This document shows positions 23,982-31,775 of a DNA stretch of 64,000 bases, in pieces. This DNA is from Streptomyces mirabilis (GTDB taxonomy: Bacteria; Actinomycetota; Actinomycetes; Streptomycetales; Streptomycetaceae), in NCBI RefSeq assembly GCF_018310535.1, contig NZ_CP074102.1:372001-436000 (forward strand), in the 5' to 3' direction. Both the position numbers and the translations under genes were made by a program. Below the pieces are notes generated by a model, which had not been told where the DNA came from, searched no databases, and was given only the letters and a program-made list of their open reading frames with translations. Numbering within the stretch: position 1 is the stretch's first letter; every line of letters starts with the position of its first letter.

Positions 23982-24249
23982 TTGACGCCCTCTCCTGCCC
24001 GGGGGCAGGAGATTCCGGTCCGTACCGCTACGCGGTACCACCTTGGGTTCCTGTTTCACGGGCCCTGCCGACTGGTGAGGGTCGGTCTTACAAGGCCTCC
24101 GCAGGCCTGACTTCCCGCCCGTCCGGCGGTAGGTCCGACACCTCGGTGTCGGACACGACGACAATAGCCTGGAGCCGCGGACTCCCGGGCCGCTACAGGC
24201 CGGATGCCCCACACCGCCACCCTGAAGGTCGCATCAATGGGCAAGAGTT
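23982..24249 (-). mobile_element. Truncated IS605-type tnpB element: structured right end only
   Basis: On the minus strand this is the 3' end of a tnpB-type element. The residual frame carries GSQACGGLVRPT and VKQEPK, as at the tail of many actinomycete TnpB proteins. The DNA then ends in GGAATC, a perfect hairpin (23992-24000 with 24003-24011) and GACGTCAA-like end sequence. The neighbouring complete element ends with the same GGAATC-hairpin-GTCAA plan. More hairpins (GTACCGC/GCGGTAC, CCGACAC/GTGTCGG) fill the interval, as expected for an omega/reRNA scaffold. The nuclease itself is gone. Its upstream edge joins the sulfotransferase fragment near 24250. Confidence 0.65.
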
Positions 24250-24441
24250 CGATAGCGGGCGCTGGGCCAACATCGGTGCAGGCGGGGCCAGACGAGGGTG
24301 TTCGGCGGGGTCTTGTCGACGATGATCCGCTTGCCGCTGCGGGTGAGTTCGAGGTGCAGCAGCCGGTCCCACAGGGCGTGCTCCAGCTCGTCCTTGTCGA
24401 GTTCGAGGGCCCGCATGGCGTCCGCGGTGAAGTCCCGGGAC
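24250..24441 (-). pseudogene. Sulfotransferase, central fragment after the tnpB insertion
   Basis: The frame reads SRDFTADAMRALELDKDELE, then ALWDRLLHLELTRSGKRII and VDKTPPNTLVWPRLHRCWP, the middle of a PAPS-dependent sulfotransferase (the DKTPPN segment is typical). It continues the N-terminal part at 26009-26304 once the tnpB element is removed. After WPSARY it leaves homology because a second, truncated tnpB element begins. The C-terminal half, including the second part of the PAPS site, is missing, so the gene cannot be functional even without the first insertion. Confidence 0.8.
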
Positions 24442-24444
24442 AAT

Positions 24445-24475
24445 TGACATCCTCCCCCTCTTAAAAGAGAGGGAT
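24445..24475 (-). repeat. Right-end hairpin and conserved end sequence of the tnpB element
   Basis: On the minus strand GGAATCCCTCTCTT is followed by TTAAGAGGG and GGAGGATGTCAA. In this family the omega/reRNA scaffold ends here, and the bases after the end (TTGTCCCGGGACTTCACC) would serve as the guide. Confidence 0.6.
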
Positions 24476-25750
24476 TCCAACCCGGGTGGGTTGCGGTTCA
24501 CGGACACTCGACCGCCGTCTGGGCGGTGTTGTCCCTCCGGCACGGGCTTGGCACCCGGGGCGGCTTTCGCCGTCCTGTCCTGCCGCGACGTTGGCTGCTG
24601 CATTGGTGTCCGCGTTGCAGGTGAAACCGCAGGAGGAACAGACGAACTCGGCTTGGCTCTTGCGGGAGTTCTTGTCGATCCATCCGCAGGCACTGCACCG
24701 CAGGCTGGTGTAGGGGGCGGGTACGTCCTCGACCCGCCCGGGAGCCTTGTGCTCGGTGCGCCGGCGCAGCAGACCCCAGCCCTGCGCGAGGATCGCCCGG
24801 TTCAGCCCGGCCTTCTGCGCCACCCGCTTGCCCGGCTCCTCGATGGTCCCCTTCGCCGAGCGGGTCATGTTCTTGATGTTCAGCTTCTCGAACCGCACCA
24901 GGCCGTACGACCTGGCCAGCATGGTCGAGGTCTTCTCGCACCAGTCCTTGCGCCGGTCTGCTTCACGGGCTTTGAGCTTGGCGACCCTCGCGTACCCGGC
25001 CGTCTTCTGCGGGCTGTTCCTGGGAGCGCGGGCGGCACGCCGCTGATGTTTGCGGATCTGCGCCCGCTCACGGGTGGTGAGCTGGGGGCAGTTCAGGGTC
25101 CGGCCGTCCGACAGGGCCGCGGTGATCGTGACACCGCGGTCGATGCCGATGACCTCGCCGGTGTCCGGCGCCATGACCGGGGCGGGGACGACGGCGAAGG
25201 CGATGTGCCACTGCCCGTTCTTCCAAGTGACCCGGAACGTCTTCGCCTGCGGCAGCTCGGTCCGGGTGAGACGGAAGCGGACCCAGCCGCAGCCCGGCAC
25301 CTTCACCTGTGCCCATCGCCGGTTCAGCTTCTGGACCACCACCGAGCGGCCCATGATCTGCCTGCCCGTCTTCGCGTTCAGCTTCGGGCCGCCGTCGGTG
25401 TCGAACTCCGGGACGCGGTCGGTGCCGACGACGCGGAAGCCCTCGTGCCGGTGCTTCCTGCGCCAGGTCGGCTCGCCGAACCCGGAGGTGAACCGCGCCT
25501 GCTTGGCCCTCCCGAAGTCCTTCAGTGCCTGCTGCTGCACATCCGCGTTGCCCTTGCGCAGCCACTCACTGGTGGTGCGGGCCTCGGTGAGCTGGCGGCA
25601 CTGCTCGGCGAAACCGGGCGCGGCCTTCCTGCCCCTGTACCAGTACGAGTGCTGCTCGACGGCCAGGTTCCACACGTACCGGGCGTGCGCGCAGTGCAGC
25701 AGCATCTGCTGCTCCTGCTCACCCGTGGGGTACAGCCGAAACCTTGCCAT
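24461..25750 (-). CDS. tnpB: TnpB RNA-guided endonuclease of an IS605-type element
   Basis: This 429-residue protein has the TnpB layout: an N-terminal OrfB_HTH part (YPTGEQEQQMLLHCAHARYVWNLAV), a wedge-like beta region and a RuvC core with D in VIGIDRGVTI, E in LVRFEKLNIKNM and the last D in NADTNAAANV. A zinc ribbon (CSACGWIDKNS...FVCSSCGF, CxxC twice) lies between the last two. All catalytic residues are intact, so an active guide-RNA nuclease is expected, not a dead repressor relative. The ATG at 25750 has no ribosome-binding site; translation may be leaderless. The start lies in a 32-bp dyad shared with the RHH gene. Confidence 0.9.
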   Translation of the reverse strand: MARFRLYPTGEQEQQMLLHCAHARYVWNLAVEQHSYWYRGRKAAPGFAEQCRQLTEARTTSEWLRKGNADVQQQALKDFGRAKQARFTSGFGEPTWRRKHRHEGFRVVGTDRVPEFDTDGGPKLNAKTGRQIMGRSVVVQKLNRRWAQVKVPGCGWVRFRLTRTELPQAKTFRVTWKNGQWHIAFAVVPAPVMAPDTGEVIGIDRGVTITAALSDGRTLNCPQLTTRERAQIRKHQRRAARAPRNSPQKTAGYARVAKLKAREADRRKDWCEKTSTMLARSYGLVRFEKLNIKNMTRSAKGTIEEPGKRVAQKAGLNRAILAQGWGLLRRRTEHKAPGRVEDVPAPYTSLRCSACGWIDKNSRKSQAEFVCSSCGFTCNADTNAAANVAAGQDGESRPGCQARAGGTTPPRRRSSVREPQPTRVGIPLF

Positions 25751-25780
25751 GGGACCAATCTAGCTCAACCATGGTCCCAT
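25749..25780. promoter_or_regulatory. Dyad joining the start codons of tnpB and the RHH gene
   Basis: ATGGGACCA (25749-25757) and TGGTCCCAT (25772-25780) are perfect 9-bp arms, 14 bp apart. The outer edges cover the tnpB start on one strand and the RHH start on the other. It is a natural operator for the RHH protein. Confidence 0.7.
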
Positions 25781-25982
25781 GAAACATGTGAACCTGAGAC
25801 TCCCCGACGATCTGCACGAACAGGCCCGAGCCGCCGCCGAGGCCGACGACCGTTCCCTGAACTCCTGGCTGATCGCCGTCGTGCGACGCGCCGTCACGTC
25901 GGGCAAGACACCAAAACGCCCTGAAGGCGATTCGGCCACCCCTGCCCCGCCACGCGGGAGCGGGCATTCGCACCAGTCCTGA
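25779..25982 (+). CDS. Ribbon-helix-helix (Arc/HicB-like) DNA-binding protein inside the tnpB element
   Basis: This 67-residue protein begins KHVNLRLPDDLHEQARAAAE, the beta strand and first helix of a ribbon-helix-helix fold, and continues with DDRSLNSWLIAVVRRAVTSG, the second helix; the Pro/Arg-rich tail is disordered. Such proteins are transcription repressors, often in toxin-antitoxin operons. Here the gene is divergent from tnpB with only 28 bp between the start codons and within the element ends, so it travels with tnpB. It has no ribosome-binding site, so a leaderless transcript is likely. The expected role is repression of tnpB and itself through the 25749-25780 dyad. Confidence 0.7.
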   Translation: MKHVNLRLPDDLHEQARAAAEADDRSLNSWLIAVVRRAVTSGKTPKRPEGDSATPAPPRGSGHSHQS

Positions 25983-26008
25983 AGGACCGGGCACCCTGCC
26001 CGAAAACA

Positions 26009-26304
26009 AGGTGGACGTGGACGGTGCGCAGATGCATCTCGTGCGGGGCGCGGATCTGACTGTGGCTGTTGAGCAGGACCCGCAGCAGGGTCGAGCCGGA
26101 GCGCACGGACGAGAGCACGAAGACGGGCGAGTCCACCAGCCGCGGGGCGGGCGGGGCGACGTACGGCCGCCCGTCGGGGCCCTCGGGACTCCGGGGCGAG
26201 AGCACCCCGTCGAGGGTTCGCCGCGGCGGGCGCACCGCCTCCGCCATCAGCCTCCCCCGGCGCTTCAGTCCCTTGCCGATCGCGGACATACGCGGGTCTC
26301 GCAC
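26009..26304 (-). pseudogene. Sulfotransferase, N-terminal part
   Basis: From the GTG at 26304 (AGAGG upstream) the frame has SPVFVLSSVRSGSTLLRVLL, the 5'-phosphosulfate-binding loop of sulfotransferases, followed by NSHSQIRAPHEMHLRTVHVHL, where the tnpB element begins. The gene continues at 24250-24441 but lacks its C-terminal part. As it stands it could give a ~98-residue peptide fused to IS sequence. Intact homologues transfer sulfate from PAPS to small molecules or sugars. The ancestral gene may have acted near the glycan cluster that follows on the same strand. Confidence 0.82.
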
Positions 26305-26383
26305 CGTGACACCTCTTTCTCGCTGGTCCCCGCATCACAACGGGGAAGGGCGAACTCCAGGTGTCGCACAGAAGAAGCGCCGT

Positions 26384-26414
26384 GGTCACGGCGGGCGCGA
26401 AACCCGCCGCGACC
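26384..26414 (-). terminator. Hairpin after the GH38 gene
   Basis: A 12-position stem (GGTCACGGCGGG with CCCGCCGCGACC, one mismatch) with a 7-base loop lies about 42 bp beyond the GH38 stop, in the gap before the sulfotransferase start. On the other strand it is followed by a TTTTA run. Confidence 0.6.
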
Positions 26415-26455
26415 AGGCATTTTACCGTTTCCTTAATACTTCATGGGAACTGGGA

Positions 26456-29400
26456 TCACGCCTTCACCACGGCCAGCCGCAGCGTCTGCACCTCAAAGGG
26501 GCGCAGTGCGACAGGAACCGCGTTCCCGTCCGTGCCCACGGTCGTCAGCGGGCGCTCCAGGAGGTCGGTCACCTGGGCCCCCGCCAGCGGGAAGCCGGTG
26601 CGCAGGGTGCCGGTGCCGCGACCGCCGCGGGACTCGTAGAGGCGTACGACGACGTCGCCCGAGGCGTCGTCGGCGAGCTTGACCGCCTCGATGGTAACGC
26701 CCTCCCCGTCCACGGAGACGACGGGCTCGACGGGACCGGCCGAATCCGCCACCCGCAGCGGCAGGTTGAGCGCGTAGCCCTCCGCGATCGCGTCCTCGAT
26801 GCTCGCCCCCGGCAGCAGCGCATAGGTGAAGCGGTGCTTGCCCTGGTCGGCCTCGGGGTCCGGCACGCGCGGGGCGCGCACGAGGGACAGGCGTACGGTC
26901 GTGGTCGTACCGCCGTCCTCGCGGACCGTGCGGGAGACGTCGTGGCCGTACGTCGAGTCGTTGATGACCGCGACGCCGTAGCCGGGCTCGGCGATGTGCA
27001 CCCAGCGGTGACCGTAGACCTCGAAGCGGGCGGACTCCCAGCTGGTGTTGGTGTGGGTGGGCCGCTGGACATGGCCGAACTGGATCTCCGCGGAGGAGTG
27101 CGGGGCCCGGATGTCCACCGGGAAGGCCGCCTTGAGGATCTTCTCCGCCTCGTGCCAGTCGATCTCGGTCTCGACGTCGATCCGGCGGCTGCCGGCCCGC
27201 ACGGTGATCGTCTGCACGATCCGGGAGCCCTTGCCGAAGGCGCGCTCCACCTTCAGCGCGCCGAGCAGCGGGCCGTCCTCGACGACCGTGACGGACTCGG
27301 CGTCGAGCAGGTCCGTGTAGCGGTTCTTGTAGTGCTTGTCGATGTCCCAGGCGTCCCAGTAGTTCGGGAGGTCGCTGTGCAGACGGAGCAGGTTGCCCTT
27401 GTCGGCGAGGACCTCACGGCCGGCCGTCAGGTCGCGTACGGAGGCCAGCGTGCCGTCCTCGGCCAGCTCGACGCGGACCAGTCCGTTGTCGAGGACGCGG
27501 CCGTCGACGGTCACCGGCTGCGGGGGCTCACCCGCGTCGAGCAACGCGCTGCCGTTCGCGGGGACTTCGGCGTACATCGGGATGCCGACGGAAGTGCGGA
27601 CCACCTCGGCGCGGTCGACCGGGCTGGTGTTGAACACCCGGGTCTCGCCCGTGCCCAGCGCGGCCACGGCCTCGGCCGTGATCACCTCGACCTCCTTCGC
27701 CACCCGCGCGTACTCCGCCTCGGCCTCCCGGTGTACCCAGGCGATGGACGAGCCGGGCAGGATGTCGTGGAACTGGTGGAGCAGGACGGTCTTCCAGAGC
27801 CGGTCGAGCTTCTCGTACGGGTAGGCGTAGCCCGGCGCGTTCAGCGCGGCGGTGGTCGCCCACAACTCGGCCTCGCGCATGCGGTGTTCGCTGCGCCGGT
27901 TGCCCTGCTTGGTGCGGGCCTGCGAGGTGTAGGTGGCGCGGTGCAGCTCCAAGTACAGCTCACCGGACCAGACCTGGTCCTTGGGGATCTCCTCGCGGGC
28001 GGTGGCGAAGAAGGCGTCCGGGTGCTCGACACGGACCTTCGCCGAGCCCTCCAGGCTCGCCAGACGCCGGGCGCGCTCCATCATCTCGCGGGTGGGTCCG
28101 CCACCGCCGTCACCGTGGCCGAAGGGTGCCAGGGACGTCGTACCGCGGCCCTTGTCCTGGTAGTTGCGGACGGCGTGCGCCATCTCCTTGCCGGAGAACT
28201 CGGCGTTGTAGGTGTCGACGGGCGGGAAGTGCGTGAAGATGCGGGTGCCGTCGAGGCCCTCCCACCAGAAGCTGTGGTGGGGCAGCTTGTTGGTCTGGTT
28301 CCAGGAGAGCTTCTGGGTCAGGAACCAGTCGTTGCCGGCGAGCTTGGCGAGCTGCGGGTAGGCCGCGTTGTAGCCGAAGGAGTCCGGCAGCCAGACGCCC
28401 TTGGTCTCGATGCCGAAGTGCTCGATGAAGAACCGCTTGCCGTGGATGAGCTGGCGGGCCAGCGCCTCGCCGCCGGGCAGGTTGCCGTCGGCCTCCACCC
28501 ACATGCCACCGACCGGCGCCCAGTTCCCGTCGGCGACGGCCTTCTTGATGCGCGCCCACACATGCGGGTAGTTGTCGCGCACCCACTCGTACTGCTGGGC
28601 CTGTGAGCAGGCGAAGACCAGTTCCTCGTACTCCTCGGCGAGCGCGGTGACGTTCGAGAAGGTGCGGGAGGTCTTGCGCTTGGTCTCGCGGATCGGCCAC
28701 AGCCAGGCGGAGTCGATGTGCGCGTGACCGGCGGCGGAGAGGGTGTGGGCGCTGGCGTGCGCGGGCTTGGCCAGGGTGGGGGCCAGCACCGCGCGGGCGG
28801 CGGCGGCCGTCCCGGAGATGTCGTCCAGGTCGAGGGCGTCCATCGCCTGGTCCAGCGCGATCATGATCTCGTGGCGGCGCGGGTCGAGCTCGCCCAGCTC
28901 CAGCATGAGTTCGCGCAGCACCTGGACATCGAGGTCGAGGTGCCAGACGTTCTCGTCGAGGACGGCGATGTCGGCGCGCTTGAAGGTGTAGAGCGGCTTG
29001 TCACCGGCCGTGAGGCGGTCGCCGAGCGGGGTCGGGCCCGCGAAGTCGTTCGCGAGGATGTCGGGGTTGGAGGCCGCCTCGACCAGGTAGTGGATCTCCT
29101 CGCCGCCCGTGGCCGGGTGGGCGATCGGCACGTACTGGTTCTGCGGGTTGACCGCCTTCAGCGGGACCCCGTCCGGGAGGTGGACGAGCGCCTCGGCCTG
29201 GTTGCCGGGCCAGTCGCCCACGAAGCCGAGGTCGAAGACGGCCTCGACGCGCTTGCCCGCCCAGTCCGCGGGGACCGACCCGCGCATCCGGAACCAGGTG
29301 GTGCCCCACGGCGGACCCCAGGGGGTGTCCATCGCGAAGGGCTTGTACGGCGCCGTGGCGGCCTCCTCGAAGGGGACCGGCTCGCCGGGCGCCTGCCAGG

Positions 29401-29503
29401 CCTCGACCTCGAAGGGCACCGAGGCGGCGTAGATCGCGGGCTTGATGCGCTGGTCGTGGACGCGTGCGACGCGCTCCTCGATCCGGCGGCGTTCGTCGTG
29501 CAT
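26456..29503 (-). CDS. GH38 alpha-mannosidase (cytoplasmic)
   Basis: This 1015-residue enzyme has no signal peptide. The N-terminal galactose-binding-like part (TTWFRMRGSVPADWAGKRVE) is followed by the GH38 catalytic domain with the zinc site SAAGHAHIDSAWLWPIRE (HxD), the nucleophile in KGVWLPDSFGYNAAYPQL, and the mid-domain (LLHQFHDILPGSSIAWVHRE, another zinc ligand). The beta-sandwich domains of the family complete the C-terminus. It removes alpha-linked mannose from oligosaccharides brought into the cell. The ATG at 29503 has GGAG at 7 bases. It follows the GH4 gene by 44 bp in the operon deoR-GH4-GH38. An AAAGCGCTTA sequence in the gap could be a LacI-type site, but is weak. Confidence 0.92.
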   Translation of the reverse strand: MHDERRRIEERVARVHDQRIKPAIYAASVPFEVEAWQAPGEPVPFEEAATAPYKPFAMDTPWGPPWGTTWFRMRGSVPADWAGKRVEAVFDLGFVGDWPGNQAEALVHLPDGVPLKAVNPQNQYVPIAHPATGGEEIHYLVEAASNPDILANDFAGPTPLGDRLTAGDKPLYTFKRADIAVLDENVWHLDLDVQVLRELMLELGELDPRRHEIMIALDQAMDALDLDDISGTAAAARAVLAPTLAKPAHASAHTLSAAGHAHIDSAWLWPIRETKRKTSRTFSNVTALAEEYEELVFACSQAQQYEWVRDNYPHVWARIKKAVADGNWAPVGGMWVEADGNLPGGEALARQLIHGKRFFIEHFGIETKGVWLPDSFGYNAAYPQLAKLAGNDWFLTQKLSWNQTNKLPHHSFWWEGLDGTRIFTHFPPVDTYNAEFSGKEMAHAVRNYQDKGRGTTSLAPFGHGDGGGGPTREMMERARRLASLEGSAKVRVEHPDAFFATAREEIPKDQVWSGELYLELHRATYTSQARTKQGNRRSEHRMREAELWATTAALNAPGYAYPYEKLDRLWKTVLLHQFHDILPGSSIAWVHREAEAEYARVAKEVEVITAEAVAALGTGETRVFNTSPVDRAEVVRTSVGIPMYAEVPANGSALLDAGEPPQPVTVDGRVLDNGLVRVELAEDGTLASVRDLTAGREVLADKGNLLRLHSDLPNYWDAWDIDKHYKNRYTDLLDAESVTVVEDGPLLGALKVERAFGKGSRIVQTITVRAGSRRIDVETEIDWHEAEKILKAAFPVDIRAPHSSAEIQFGHVQRPTHTNTSWESARFEVYGHRWVHIAEPGYGVAVINDSTYGHDVSRTVREDGGTTTTVRLSLVRAPRVPDPEADQGKHRFTYALLPGASIEDAIAEGYALNLPLRVADSAGPVEPVVSVDGEGVTIEAVKLADDASGDVVVRLYESRGGRGTGTLRTGFPLAGAQVTDLLERPLTTVGTDGNAVPVALRPFEVQTLRLAVVKA

Positions 29504-29547
29504 GTGAGGTCTCCAGGAGCCAAGAAGCCAAGAAAGGGGGAAAGCGC

Positions 29548-30885
29548 TTACTTAAGGTACGCCAGGCCTGGGTGGACCGACGCGTACCCCTCGACCAGAC
29601 GACGGGCCACGTTCACGGAGTCGACGAGCGGGTGCAGGGCGAAGGCCTTCACGGCGGTCGCGCGCGAGCCGGACTCGGCCGCGGACAGGACCTCGCGCTC
29701 CACCGCCTTGACCGCGCAGACCAGCCCGCTGGCGTGGTCGGGCAGCGGGTCGACGGCGACCGGGTGGGCACCGTTGGCGTCGACGAGGCAGGGCACCTCG
29801 ATGACGGCCTCGGTGTCGAGCACGCCCAGCGTGCCGCGGTTGCGGACGTTGAGGATGAGCGTGGTGCGCTCGTCGCGGGCGATGGCCCGCATCAGGGCGA
29901 GCGCCACCTTCTCGTAGCCGCCGGAGAGGTCGTCGGCGTCGCGTTCGCCCGCGCCCGCCGCGTCCCGGTTCTCCGCCATGTAGGTGGCCTCGCGCTCGGC
30001 CCGCGTACGGTCCCAGGCGGTCAGCGCGGCGGCGTCCGGGCGCTTCATCTCGGCGTAGAACTGTTCCTGCTGGTCGCGCAGGAACGCGCCGCGGGTCTTC
30101 TCCGCCTGCTGGTAGGCCCGGACGGCCTCCCGGTTGAAGTAGTAGTAGTGCAGGTATTCGTTCGGGACGGCGCCCAGGGACTGCAGCCACTCCACGCCGA
30201 AGAGCTTGCCCTCCTCGAAGGAGCCGAGCAGCTCGGGGTCGGCGAGCAGCCGCGGCAGTTCGTCGCGGCCCGCGACGCGCAGCCCGCGCACCCAGCCGAG
30301 GTGGTTGAGGCCGACGTAGTCGATCCAGGCCTCTCGGGGGTTGGCGCCCAGGACGGTGGCGATGCGGCGGCCGAGGCCGACCGGCGAGTCGCAGATGCCG
30401 ATGACGCGGTCGCCGAGGTGGCGGGACATGGCCTCGGTGACCAGTCCGGCCGGGTTGGTGAAGTTGATGACCCAGGCGTCGGGGGCGAGCCGGGCCACCC
30501 GCTGGGCGATGTCGACGGCCACGGGGACCGTGCGCAGGCCGTACGCGATACCGCCGGCGCCGACCGTCTCCTGGCCGAGGACGCCCTCCGCGAGTGCCAC
30601 CCGTTCGTCGTCGGCACGTCCCTCCAGTCCGCCGACGCGGATCGCGGAGAAGATGAAGTCGGCGCCGCGCAGGGCGTCGTCGAGGTCGGTGGTGAAGGAC
30701 ACCTCGGGGGCGTCCGGCAGGTCCTTCGCCTGCTCGGCCAGCACCCGGGCGACGGCCGTGAGCCGCCCGGCGTCCACGTCGTGCAGCACGACATGGGTGA
30801 CGCGGCCCTCGGCGCGGTCCCCGAGGAGCGCCCCGTACACGAGCGGCACCCGGAATCCGCCGCCACCCAGAATCGTCAGCTTCAC
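29548..30885 (-). CDS. GH4 family glycosidase (6-phospho-beta-glucosidase type)
   Basis: This 445-residue enzyme begins with an NAD-binding motif (KLTILGGGGFRVPLVYGALLG). It has the GH4 motifs FIFSAIRVGGLEGRADDE, WVINFTNPAGLVTEAMSRHL, GICDSPVGLGRRIA (metal-binding Cys) and DYVGLNHLGWVRGL with the metal-binding His. GH4 enzymes cleave glycosides by NAD-dependent oxidation at C3 with Mn2+. The CDSP/GLNHLGW combination points to the 6-phospho-beta-glucosidase subgroup, but some members use unphosphorylated sugars. No PTS is here; a PfkB-type kinase across the divergent region could supply a phosphate. The GTG start overlaps the DeoR stop by four bases (GTGA), so the two are coupled. Confidence 0.88.
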   Translation of the reverse strand: MKLTILGGGGFRVPLVYGALLGDRAEGRVTHVVLHDVDAGRLTAVARVLAEQAKDLPDAPEVSFTTDLDDALRGADFIFSAIRVGGLEGRADDERVALAEGVLGQETVGAGGIAYGLRTVPVAVDIAQRVARLAPDAWVINFTNPAGLVTEAMSRHLGDRVIGICDSPVGLGRRIATVLGANPREAWIDYVGLNHLGWVRGLRVAGRDELPRLLADPELLGSFEEGKLFGVEWLQSLGAVPNEYLHYYYFNREAVRAYQQAEKTRGAFLRDQQEQFYAEMKRPDAAALTAWDRTRAEREATYMAENRDAAGAGERDADDLSGGYEKVALALMRAIARDERTTLILNVRNRGTLGVLDTEAVIEVPCLVDANGAHPVAVDPLPDHASGLVCAVKAVEREVLSAAESGSRATAVKAFALHPLVDSVNVARRLVEGYASVHPGLAYLK

Positions 30886-31670
30886 GCCGTTTCCGCCTTT
30901 CCTGTCACGACCACTTGCACGCCCGCTTCTTCCAACGACGACCGCGTCGCCGGGTCCATCGGGTCGTTCGTCACCACCACGTCCAGCTCCTCGGGGCCGC
31001 AGACCCGCGCCATCCCCGTACCCGGGAACTTCGCGCGGTCGGCGAGCAGGACGACCTTGTCGCCCGCCTCGATCATGGCCCGCTTGACCGGCACCTCGAC
31101 GACGGTGGTGTCCATCACCTGCCCGCCGGGCCGCACCCCGCTGGTACCGAGGAACAGCCAGTCGGCGTGCAGTTGTCGCAGGTTGTCCTCGGTGAGGAAG
31201 CCGACCAGGGAGCGGTACTCACGGCGGACCATCCCGCCGAGCAGCACCAGCTCTATGCCCTCGTCGTCCACCAGCTCCTCGTAGACCACCAGGTTGCTGG
31301 TGATCACGGTGATCCGGCGGCCGTGCAGCTGCCGGGCCAGCCGGTAGGCGGTGGTGCCGATGTCCAGCAGGACGGACTGGCCGTCCTGGACCATCGAGGC
31401 GGCGCGCGCCGCGATGACGTCCTTCTCGGCCACACGGACCTCGGCGACCTCGGCGAAGGGCTGGTCGCCCTCCTCCACGACCGCCCCGCCGTGCACCCGC
31501 GTGAGCAGGCCTTCCTCCTCCAGTTTCAGCAGGTCACGGCGGACCGTGGCGGGGCTCACGCCCAGCTGTTCGGAGAGATCGGTCACGGCTGCGGGCCCGC
31601 CGGAGCGCAGGGCCCGCAGGATGAGTTGATGTCGTCGCTCTGCCAGCACCCTGTGAACAGTACTCGTCAT
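30882..31670 (-). CDS. DeoR/GlpR-family regulator of the glycan cluster
   Basis: This protein of about 262 residues has an N-terminal DeoR helix-turn-helix (ERRHQLILRALRSGGPAAV, LSEQLGVSPATVRRDLLKLEEEGLLTRVHGGA) and a C-terminal sugar-phosphate sensor domain with SVLLDIGTTAYRLARQL, TSNLVVYEEL and LGGMVRREYRSLVG. The ligands of this family are phosphorylated sugars or polyols. The ATG at 31670 is used (an in-frame TTG lies two codons upstream). It is divergent from the PfkB kinase gene, whose product would give the phosphosugar that this regulator senses. A GCCAAATTGGC palindrome and TGCTC repeats in the 105-bp gap are possible binding sites. Confidence 0.9.
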   Translation of the reverse strand: MTSTVHRVLAERRHQLILRALRSGGPAAVTDLSEQLGVSPATVRRDLLKLEEEGLLTRVHGGAVVEEGDQPFAEVAEVRVAEKDVIAARAASMVQDGQSVLLDIGTTAYRLARQLHGRRITVITSNLVVYEELVDDEGIELVLLGGMVRREYRSLVGFLTEDNLRQLHADWLFLGTSGVRPGGQVMDTTVVEVPVKRAMIEAGDKVVLLADRAKFPGTGMARVCGPEELDVVVTNDPMDPATRSSLEEAGVQVVVTGKAETA

Positions 31671-31707
31671 TCCCAATCATTTCTATGCTCAGTTCTGCTC
31701 GACTCTT

Positions 31708-31718
31708 GCCAAATTGGC
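31708..31718. promoter_or_regulatory. Palindrome GCCAAATTGGC in the deoR/kinase gap
   Basis: A perfect 11-bp dyad about 60 bp before the kinase start and 40 bp before deoR, next to the repeated TGCTC/TTGCC units (10-bp spacing) at about 31687-31711. It is a likely DeoR operator region controlling both directions. Confidence 0.45.
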
Positions 31719-31775
31719 CAGAGGCGCGCACGATCCTGTGCACCGCTTGCAGAGTTTTGACGAGAGGATGCGCTC

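Larger units (their letters stand above)
24442..26008 (-). mobile_element. IS605-type element with tnpB and a divergent RHH gene, no tnpA
   Basis: The element of about 1.57 kb lies inside the sulfotransferase gene. Removing it restores VHVHL-SRDFTAD in one frame, which sets the ends to within a few bases (24441/24442 and 26008/26009). The right end shows the hairpin CCCTCTT/AAGAGAGGG and the sequence GGAGGATGTCAA on the minus strand. No Y1 transposase (tnpA) is present, so movement would need a helper. The only other gene is a ribbon-helix-helix gene divergent from tnpB. Confidence 0.8.

Noticed and set aside
26069..28606. 845-codon open frame on the plus strand opposite GH38
   Set aside because: Shadow of third-position GC bias of the real minus-strand mannosidase; it has low-complexity Gly/Arg/Val/Leu composition and no domain motif.
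29540..29551. GAAAGCGCTTAC as a LacI-type operator of GH38
   Set aside because: Only the 8-bp core is symmetric and it overlaps the GH4 stop codon; too weak for a feature.
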